DNA from: Noviherbaspirillum autotrophicum
GTDB lineage: Bacteria > Pseudomonadota > Gammaproteobacteria > Burkholderiales > Burkholderiaceae_D
Direction of reading: 5' to 3'
Length of the DNA: 64,000 bases
Assembly (NCBI RefSeq): GCF_000818395.1
Contig: NZ_JWJG01000028.1
Coordinates: 4,257,918 to 4,321,917, forward strand
How positions within the stretch are numbered: the first letter of the stretch is position 1; every line of letters starts with the position of its first letter. Below the pieces are notes generated by a model. It did no database searches and had not been told where the DNA came from. It worked only from the letters and a program-made list of their open reading frames with translations. The position numbers were made by a program, and so were the translations under genes. Positions 57,981 through 64,000 of the stretch are shown here, in pieces.

Positions 57981-58001
57981 CCGGACGCTGTCGGCGTCCG
58001 G
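57981..58001 (+). repeat. Hairpin in the ahpC-ahpF spacer
   Basis: CCGGACGC-tgtcg-GCGTCCGG is a perfect 8-bp stem without a U-tract. It could act as an mRNA stabiliser for ahpC or partly reduce read-through into ahpF. Confidence 0.5.
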
Positions 58002-58111
58002 CGGAAGTACCACTCCCCGATCGGCCCGATTCGATCCGGCAGCACTAGGCTGATCCGGCGGTGGCACTGTTGCCTCGAATTTCTTCAACCCATTTTCAAA
58101 GCGAGCCCATC

Positions 58112-59689
58112 ATGTTGGACGATACCCTCAAGACCCAACTGAAAGCCTACCTCGACAAGATCACCCATCCGATCGAGATCATCGCGACGCTGGACGAAAG
58201 CGACGCATCGCGCGACATGGCCGCGCTCCTGCACGACATCGACGCGCTGTCGGACAGCATCACGCTGGCCATGGATGGCACGGATGCGCGCGCGCCGTCG
58301 TTTTCGCTGAACCGCGTGGGCGCCAATATCGACATCCGCTTCGCCGGCATCCCGATGGGCCACGAGTTCACCTCGCTGGTGCTGGCGCTGTTGCAGGTCG
58401 GCGGCCACCCGCCCAAGGTCGACGCCGACGTGCTCGAACATATCCGCAGCCTGCCGGGCCAATACCGCTTCGAAACCTATATCTCGCTGTCTTGCCAGAA
58501 CTGCCCGGAAGTGGTGCAGGCCTTGAATCTGATGGCGGTGGTCAATCCCAATATCAGCCATGTGATGATCGACGGCGCCCTGTTCCAGGATGAAGTCGCC
58601 AAGCGCCAGATCATGGCGGTGCCAACCGTGTTCCTGAACGGCGAAACCTTCGGCCAGGGCCGCATGAGCGTCGAGGAAATCGTTGCCAAGCTCGATTCGG
58701 GAGCCGCCCAGCGCGAAGCCGACAAGCTCGCGCAAAAGGACGTGTTCGACATGCTGGTCGTCGGCGGCGGCCCGGCCGGTGCCGCCGCGGCCATCTATTC
58801 GGCACGCAAGGGCATCCGTACCGGCGTGGTGTCCGAGCGCTTCGGCGGCCAGGTATTGGACACCATGGGCATCGAAAACTTCATCTCGGTGAAGGAAACC
58901 GAAGGGCCGAAACTGGCGGCCGCGCTGGAGCAGCACGTCAAGAGCTATGACGTCGACGTGATGAACATGCAGCGCGCGGCCGCCCTGGTGCCGGGCGACC
59001 TCATCGAGGTCAAGCTCGCCAGCGGCGCTTCCCTGAAGGCGAAAACCGTGGTGCTGGCCACCGGCGCGCGCTGGCGCGAACTGAACGTGCCGGGCGAGCA
59101 GCAATACCGCAACCGCGGCGTGGCCTACTGCCCGCACTGCGACGGCCCGCTGTTCAAGGGCAAGCGCGTGGCGGTGGTCGGCGGCGGCAACTCGGGCGTG
59201 GAAGCGGCGATCGACCTGGCCGGCATCGTGGCGCATGTCACGCTGCTGGAATACGACAGCCAGCTGCGCGCTGACGCCGTGCTGCAGCGCAAGCTCTACA
59301 GCCTGCCAAATGTGACCGTCATCACCAGCGCCCAGACCACCGAAGTCACCGGCGACGGCAGCAAGGTCAACGGCATGCGCTACACCGACCGCGCCAGCGG
59401 CGAGTCGAGGCACATCGCGCTGGAAGGCATCTTCGTGCAGATCGGTTTGCTGCCCAACACCGACTGGTTGAAAGGGACTGTCGCATTGAGCAACCGCGGC
59501 GAAATCGAAATCGATGCGCGTGGCCAGACCTCGGTGCCGGGCGTGTTCGCTGCGGGCGACGCCACCACGGTGCCGTACAAGCAGATCGTCATCGCGATGG
59601 GAGAAGGTTCCAAGGCGGCGCTCTCGGCTTTCGACCACCTGATCCGCACGTCCGCCCCGGCCGAAGAAAAGGCAGCGATCGCCGCCTGA
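58112..59689 (+). CDS. ahpF: Alkyl hydroperoxide reductase subunit F
   Basis: The 525-residue flavoprotein has the N-terminal two-fold thioredoxin-like domain with CQNC (Cys128, Cys131), an FAD-binding [20 protein letters not shown] (in part), an NAD-binding [17 protein letters not shown] and the redox-active CPHC (Cys340, Cys343). It passes electrons from NADH to AhpC. ATG 58112 is chosen over an upstream in-frame codon. A strong terminator follows. Confidence 0.97.
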   Translation: MLDDTLKTQLKAYLDKITHPIEIIATLDESDASRDMAALLHDIDALSDSITLAMDGTDARAPSFSLNRVGANIDIRFAGIPMGHEFTSLVLALLQVGGHPPKVDADVLEHIRSLPGQYRFETYISLSCQNCPEVVQALNLMAVVNPNISHVMIDGALFQDEVAKRQIMAVPTVFLNGETFGQGRMSVEEIVAKLDSGAAQREADKLAQKDVFDMLVVGGGPAGAAAAIYSARKGIRTGVVSERFGGQVLDTMGIENFISVKETEGPKLAAALEQHVKSYDVDVMNMQRAAALVPGDLIEVKLASGASLKAKTVVLATGARWRELNVPGEQQYRNRGVAYCPHCDGPLFKGKRVAVVGGGNSGVEAAIDLAGIVAHVTLLEYDSQLRADAVLQRKLYSLPNVTVITSAQTTEVTGDGSKVNGMRYTDRASGESRHIALEGIFVQIGLLPNTDWLKGTVALSNRGEIEIDARGQTSVPGVFAAGDATTVPYKQIVIAMGEGSKAALSAFDHLIRTSAPAEEKAAIAA

Positions 59690-59710
59690 TATTCGTTGCT
59701 GTGCATCATG

Positions 59711-59748
59711 AAAAAACGCCGGCCTGACCCGCCGGCGTTTTTGTTTTT
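59711..59748 (+). terminator. Intrinsic terminator after ahpF
   Basis: AAAACGCCGGC pairs with GCCGGCGTTTT across a 7-base loop, followed by further T (TG-TTTTT). Confidence 0.92.
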
Positions 59749-59904
59749 GACTACACTGAAATGAAACATCGGTGAAAGGAGCCGGCAAAGCACGCCGCCT
59801 GTCCTGCCTCAATACCCCGCCTCCTGCGCCTTGAGCGCTCACAACAAGCCGGCGGGCGCTTGGCGCTATACATGCTCTATTGATGATATGGAGCGATTGA
59901 GAAT

Positions 59905-60234
59905 ATGGGCCGAGAACTCCCGGATTTTGACGAATTGATGGCGTTCTACCAGCGCGACCCGCAGGGATTCGAGGAATTTCGCCGTCAGGCGCTGCGCGCC
60001 GCCGTTGATCGCGCGCCGCTGGCGCATCGGCCTGCACTGGATGGATTGCTCGACCGCATCGAGCTGGCGCGCCAGTCTGCAGAGTCGCCGCTGGAGGCGG
60101 CGATCATTGCCTCGCGCATGATGCGCGAATCGGCCGAGCAGCTGATGGACGCCTGGGACGACGTGCAGGAGGAAATTGCCGGCCTGCAGGCGGCGGCCGT
60201 GATCGAACGCGCGCGCGGATTGCCGGGGAGGTGA
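59905..60234 (+). CDS. DUF3135-like small protein
   Basis: The 109-residue soluble protein has LPDFDELMAFYQRDPQGFEEFRRQ near its N terminus (partly quoted; FDxLxxxxxxDPxxFExxR), matching DUF3135. The rest is predicted helical. Function is unknown. It lies between ahpF and the convergent NRAMP-like gene with its own start region; the 156 bases upstream show no feature beyond the terminator. Confidence 0.75.
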   Translation: MGRELPDFDELMAFYQRDPQGFEEFRRQALRAAVDRAPLAHRPALDGLLDRIELARQSAESPLEAAIIASRMMRESAEQLMDAWDDVQEEIAGLQAAAVIERARGLPGR

Positions 60235-60294
60235 TGCGTACCGCCATGTGCTGCGCATACCCTTGCGGCACGTAACGTCCGCGCGCAGCCTGAT

Positions 60295-61593
60295 TCAAGC
60301 CGCCGGCGTCACCAGCATCGCCAGCACTGCCGCTGCCATCACCGCCGTGGCGAGCCAGCCCAGCGCCTTGAGCCTGCGCCTGGCCACGAGCTGTCCCATG
60401 ATGTCGGGGCGGGACACCATCAGCATCATGACCGCCATGATGGGCACGGAAATGACGCCGTTGAGCACGGCGCTCCAATACAGGGCCTTGATCGGATCCA
60501 GCGCCGTGAAGCCGAGCGCGACGCCGATCAGCGTGGACAGCACGATGATGCCGTAAAAGCGGGGTGCCATCGCCGGCTTGTCTTCGAGGCTGCTTTCCCA
60601 CTTGAACGCACCGGCCATGGCATAGGCGGCCGAGCCGGCCAGCACGGGAATGGACAGCAGGCCGGTGCCGATGATGCCCATGCTAAAGAGCAGGAAGGCA
60701 AAGTCGCCCGCGATTGGCCGCAGCGCCTCGGCCGCCTGGGATGACGTTGCGATCCCGGTCACGCCATGAGCGTTGAGCGTGGCGGCGCTCGTTAGCATGA
60801 TGAAAAACGCGACCAGATTGGAAAAGCCCATGCCGATGTAGGTGTCGGTCCGAATGCGGCGAAAGGACACGGCGGCATGAGCCGGATCGTCCTTGAGCGG
60901 TTGGGCATGCGGCTTGGCGCGCAGCTCTTCCACTTCCTGCGACGCCTGCCAGAAGAACAGGTAAGGGCTGATGGTGGTGCCGAACACCGCGACCATGGTG
61001 GTGATGTAGGCCGGCTGCCATGACAGCGAAGAAGGCAGCGCGGCCGTCACTAGGCGGGACCAGGGCACGTGCACGACGAAGGCGGTGGCGACATAGGCCA
61101 GCAGCGCCAGCGTCAGCCATTTCAGGACCCGCACATAACGGCGGTAGGGAATGAACACCTGCAAGACGATGGACAGCAGTCCGAAGCCGATCGCATACAC
61201 ATGCGCCGGTCCGCCCGCGACAAGCTGCACGGCTTCCCCCATGGCGGCCAGATCCGCGCCGATGTTAACCGTATTGGCTATTAGCAATAAGAGGACAATG
61301 CCATGGAGCAGCCAGGATGGATAAAAGCGGCGGATGTTGGTCGCCAATCCATGGCCGGTGACGCGGCCGATGTGCGCGCTCACGATTTGCACGCCAGCCA
61401 TGAGCGGATAGGTGAAGAACAGCGTCCACAGCATGCCGTAGCCGAATTGCGCGCCGGCCTGGGAATAGGTGGCAATGCCGCTGGGATCATCATCGGCTGC
61501 GCCGGTGATCAGGCCGGGACCGAGCGCCTTGAGCCAGGAAGGGGCTACCGTGCGGCTTGCGCTTGTATCCGGTGTGACACCCGCATCATGCAT
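60295..61593 (-). CDS. NRAMP-family divalent metal transporter, divergent subgroup
   Basis: The 432-residue membrane protein has about eleven helices and the overall NRAMP layout. The helix 1 metal-binding motif, DPGN in classical members, reads DDDPSGIATYSQ (DPSG, residues 36-39). The helix 6 segment that normally carries MPH reads TTISPYLFFWQASQEVEE. The canonical Met ligand is therefore missing, so Mn2+/Fe2+ selectivity cannot be assumed; Mg2+ or another ion is possible. ATG 61593 follows AAGGAGA. It is divergent from the SHOCT gene. Confidence 0.88.
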   Translation of the reverse strand: MHDAGVTPDTSASRTVAPSWLKALGPGLITGAADDDPSGIATYSQAGAQFGYGMLWTLFFTYPLMAGVQIVSAHIGRVTGHGLATNIRRFYPSWLLHGIVLLLLIANTVNIGADLAAMGEAVQLVAGGPAHVYAIGFGLLSIVLQVFIPYRRYVRVLKWLTLALLAYVATAFVVHVPWSRLVTAALPSSLSWQPAYITTMVAVFGTTISPYLFFWQASQEVEELRAKPHAQPLKDDPAHAAVSFRRIRTDTYIGMGFSNLVAFFIMLTSAATLNAHGVTGIATSSQAAEALRPIAGDFAFLLFSMGIIGTGLLSIPVLAGSAAYAMAGAFKWESSLEDKPAMAPRFYGIIVLSTLIGVALGFTALDPIKALYWSAVLNGVISVPIMAVMMLMVSRPDIMGQLVARRRLKALGWLATAVMAAAVLAMLVTPAA

Positions 61594-61770
61594 CTGGCGT
61601 TCTCCTTCAAGAAATTGAAAGTGATGCAAGTTTCGATTGGTTATGTAGAGTATTTGTTCCGGGACAGGTTGCGGAATGGCAGAGGGATCGTATTTATTCC
61701 GCTATGGCATGAGGAGGCTGCGCCGCGGGATCGCTCTTTCCGCTGGCTGGTCTAATCCACAGGAGGCAAC

Positions 61771-62016
61771 ATGATGTGGTGGGGCGACGGATGGGGGGCG
61801 ATGACATGGGGCTGGATGGCGCTCATGCACATAGTGTGGGGCGTTCTCATCGTCGGCGGGATGGCGGCCCTGCTCCTCTGGGCGCTGGGCCATCTCTTTC
61901 GCCCCTGGCGCGGTGGCGGCGAGGATCGCGCGCTGGAAATCCTGCGCGAACGTTATGCCCGCGGTGAAATTTCCAGGGAAGAGTACGAGGAGCGCAGGAA
62001 GGTCTTAAAAGGCTGA
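61771..62016 (+). CDS. Small membrane protein with SHOCT domain
   Basis: The 81-residue protein has a Trp/Gly/Met-rich start (MMWWGDGWGAMTWGWMALMH), one membrane helix (about 20-42) and a C-terminal SHOCT motif (LEILRERYARGEISREEYEER, in part). SHOCT domains are thought to mediate oligomerisation. AGGAGG precedes the ATG. Confidence 0.85.
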   Translation: MMWWGDGWGAMTWGWMALMHIVWGVLIVGGMAALLLWALGHLFRPWRGGGEDRALEILRERYARGEISREEYEERRKVLKG

Positions 62017-62044
62017 GGCGGGCCCGGTGCGTACCGAGGCCCGT

Positions 62045-63658
62045 TTATTGCGGGCGGCAGGCTTGCTCGACCCGGTTGCGTCCCAGCCGCTTGGCTTGCA
62101 GCAGCGCGCCGTCGGCCGCTTCGGTCAGCGCCGCAGCGGTATCGGCGAGCGGATACGACGCGATGCCGGCGCTGAAGCTCGCATACAGCGCACCGCCCGG
62201 ATGGGCATGCGGCAGTGCGGCAAAGTCGTGCCGGATGCGCTCGATGACCGAGCCGGCCTGTTCCGGGCTGATCGCGGGCAGCGCGATCATGAACTCTTCG
62301 CCGCCGTAGCGCCCGATCAAGTCGATCGAGCGCAGGCGCCCCTTCAACAGCCAGGCCAGGCCGCGGATCACCTGGTCGCCCACCGGGTGGCCGTAGGTGT
62401 CGTTGATGGCCTTGAAATGGTCGATGTCGATCATCGCCACCGTCAATGCGCCGTCCGCTTCCTCGACCATGTCCTTCAGGCGCGACTTGGCGGCGGTGTG
62501 GTTCAGTAGGCCGGTCAGGCCGTCTAGGCGCGTCGAGCGGCGCGATTCGCGAAAGCGCTCGATGCGCGTCTTGACCACGGCGGCCAGGAGCACCGGATTG
62601 AACGGCTTCATCAGGAACTGGTCGCCGCCCAGGCGCAGCGCCTCGACCTGCATGCCCACGTCCGATTCGCCCGACAGGTAGACGATGGGCAGCGAACTGT
62701 ACTGCGCCATCTGGCGCAGCACGCGGGTGGCCTCGACGCCGTTAAAGCGCGGCATGTACATGTCCATCAGGATCAGGTCCGGATGGTAGGACTCCAGCAC
62801 GTCAAGCAGCTTGCCGGGATCGTTGATCGCCTTGGTGTCGATGCCGTGCTGCGCGAGCGTGCGCTGGATCAGCGCCACCGCCACGCGCGAATCCTCGACC
62901 ACCAGCACGCGGTACTGTTCCTGCTCGTTGGTCTGCACCAGATCGAGCACGCAATTGAGCACCATCGCCGGCTGGTCCCCGGAAGGGATGGTGACGTCGA
63001 TGCCGGCGCGCATCAGGTCGACGATTGGCTCGATGGCCGACTGCACGCCGAGATAAACCAGCTGGCTGGCGGGGCATCCTGTGCGCACCGTTGCGATGTA
63101 CTCGAACTCTTCCGGCCGCGCCTGGTCCTGGGCCGGGATGAACAGCACGGCCAGCGGCTTGTCTTCCTGCGCCTGCACCCCGCCCCACGGCATGGCGCAT
63201 ACCTTGAAGCCGAAGAACTGGAGCTGGGACGACAGCGCCTCGGCCATCTCGCGCTTTTCGGGCGCGGCGATCATCCATACCGAACGCGGCTTGATCCAGT
63301 CGATGTCGGTCGCCGTGCTGGCGGCTGCTTCCTGGTCGCGTCGGTCAGTGCTGGGCGCACGCGACGAGGCGACCGAACCGAGCAGGGTGTCGATCTGGCG
63401 CTGCAGCGACAGGATGTCCTGCTGCGGGACCGGGTGGGTATGCTGGTTGCCGAGCTTGGCCAGCGCGGCGTTTTCCAGCCCCTCGCACAGGCGCACCAGG
63501 CCCGGCAGGCGCAGCCGGTTGAAATACTCCGCCAGGCTGTTGACCGCCACCGCGAATTCGATGAACTGCTCGAACTGGCCATCGGCGACATAGCGCTGCC
63601 AGCGCGTGCGCAGCACGTAGAGGCGGTCTTCTGTGGCGGATGGCGATGGCAGGGTCAT
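62045..63658 (-). CDS. Receiver-domain diguanylate cyclase
   Basis: The 537-residue protein has an N-terminal helical region, a degenerate receiver-like part (about residues 115-230), a full REC domain (VLVVEDSRVAVALI, phospho-acceptor in LILMDMYMPRFNG, and FLMKPF) and a C-terminal GGDEF domain with GGEEF. An RxxD I-site (RSID) stands five residues before it. It resembles PleD/WspR-type output proteins making c-di-GMP on phosphorylation. The frame runs open to 63949, but ATG 63658 begins the recognisable protein. Confidence 0.9.
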   Translation of the reverse strand: MTLPSPSATEDRLYVLRTRWQRYVADGQFEQFIEFAVAVNSLAEYFNRLRLPGLVRLCEGLENAALAKLGNQHTHPVPQQDILSLQRQIDTLLGSVASSRAPSTDRRDQEAAASTATDIDWIKPRSVWMIAAPEKREMAEALSSQLQFFGFKVCAMPWGGVQAQEDKPLAVLFIPAQDQARPEEFEYIATVRTGCPASQLVYLGVQSAIEPIVDLMRAGIDVTIPSGDQPAMVLNCVLDLVQTNEQEQYRVLVVEDSRVAVALIQRTLAQHGIDTKAINDPGKLLDVLESYHPDLILMDMYMPRFNGVEATRVLRQMAQYSSLPIVYLSGESDVGMQVEALRLGGDQFLMKPFNPVLLAAVVKTRIERFRESRRSTRLDGLTGLLNHTAAKSRLKDMVEEADGALTVAMIDIDHFKAINDTYGHPVGDQVIRGLAWLLKGRLRSIDLIGRYGGEEFMIALPAISPEQAGSVIERIRHDFAALPHAHPGGALYASFSAGIASYPLADTAAALTEAADGALLQAKRLGRNRVEQACRPQ

Positions 63659-63746
63659 GGCGCGGGGCGGGAATGGTCGGCGCCATTCTATCAATGAGTT
63701 CCGGGCATTGTCACGAAGCAGGACTTGACGCCAGCGCCTGCGGCCG

Positions 63747-63983
63747 TCATTTGCGGCGCTTTTTCCAGTTGTAGTCGGGGCTGGGGTCGGCCACGCCGGG
63801 CGGGCCGACCGAGTGCGGGTTTTCCGAGGCCATGGTGACGAAGCACAGCCGCTCGCCGGCACGCTGCCGCGTGCGCAGCTCTTCCATGAACTTGAGCGCC
63901 GATGCCATGTCGTCGGAGTCGAACGACTTGCCATGCGCGACGCTCGCATCCTCCTCGATCACGGTCCAGTACACCATGTACAT
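63747..63983 (-). CDS. Small protein of unknown function
   Basis: The 78-residue soluble protein begins MYMVYWTVIEEDASVAHGKSF (in part) and ends DYNWKKRRK. ATG 63983 is chosen because GGAG lies at good spacing, although an ATG at 63995 near the window end is also in frame. I recognise no named family. Its strand matches the adjacent diguanylate cyclase gene, 88 bases away. Confidence 0.65.
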   Translation of the reverse strand: MYMVYWTVIEEDASVAHGKSFDSDDMASALKFMEELRTRQRAGERLCFVTMASENPHSVGPPGVADPSPDYNWKKRRK

Positions 63984-64000
63984 CAGGGTCTCCATGCAGC

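Overview
This is a GC-rich, densely coded chromosomal segment. Gene content (ctaD of the proteobacterial type, FtsH, AhpC/AhpF, NRAMP-like carrier, several DUF families common in Burkholderiales) suggests a betaproteobacterium, probably of the Oxalobacteraceae (Herbaspirillum/Noviherbaspirillum/Massilia relatives). That placement is inference from family resemblance; no rRNA or tRNA gene is present to confirm it. I see no prophage, insertion sequence, CRISPR array or integrase, so this looks like ordinary core and shell chromosome with several well-preserved regulatory sites.

Layout. 1-5.2 kb: 3' end of a hybrid sensor kinase with three receiver domains, a secreted or anchored unknown protein, a PAS-GAF-GGDEF diguanylate cyclase and a LysR regulator. 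5.3-9.3 kb: two small membrane proteins, trpS with an upstream leader that looks like a ribosome-mediated tryptophan attenuator, an unknown protein, and a LysE exporter with an AraC regulator. 9.5-21.7 kb: class A penicillin-binding protein, Dps, an outer-membrane barrel, a lipase-like hydrolase, an overlapping VOC-DUF1294-ferredoxin trio, a metzincin lipoprotein with a coupled partner, an AraC/GyrI-like regulator, and a metallophosphoesterase coupled to a lipid kinase. 21.8-26.9 kb: a MerR-CMD-hydrolase operon with a MerR-type promoter, then an SHP-DHC-cytochrome b operon behind two PmrA/QseB-like boxes, and a DUF4010 membrane protein. 27-31.5 kb: a secreted serine hydrolase with a long leader and an acyl-CoA dehydrogenase/thiolase operon opposed to its TetR regulator. 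31.6-40.2 kb: DUF2804, DUF2905, FtsH, small unknown proteins, an isolated ctaD plus DUF2244, an MFS symporter and 1-Cys peroxiredoxin. 40.4-50.9 kb: a GST and a large fatty-acid locus (acyl-CoA dehydrogenase, CoA transferase, acyl-CoA ligase, KAS III, FadB-like protein, thiolase, TetR) sharing a GTAA-N6-TTAC operator. 51-64 kb: DUF3182 plus hydrolase, patatin phospholipase, MgtC, SUV3-type helicase, ahpC-ahpF, DUF3135, NRAMP-like carrier, SHOCT protein, and a receiver-GGDEF cyclase.

How the genes work together. Two fatty-acid or acyl-CoA modules (28.3-31.5 kb and 41.4-50.9 kb) each have a TetR regulator and visible operators. Peroxide defence is represented three times (Dps, 1-Cys peroxiredoxin, AhpC/F). 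c-di-GMP signalling is represented by two cyclases that both keep the product-inhibition I-site.

The most notable observation is the trpS leader on the minus strand (7080-7207): a 15-codon peptide with tandem Trp codons before its stop, followed by mutually exclusive 1:2, 2:3 and 3:4 (terminator) RNA pairings. Next in interest are the four-site TetR regulon of the fatty-acid locus and the tandem CTTAAG boxes of the cytochrome operon.
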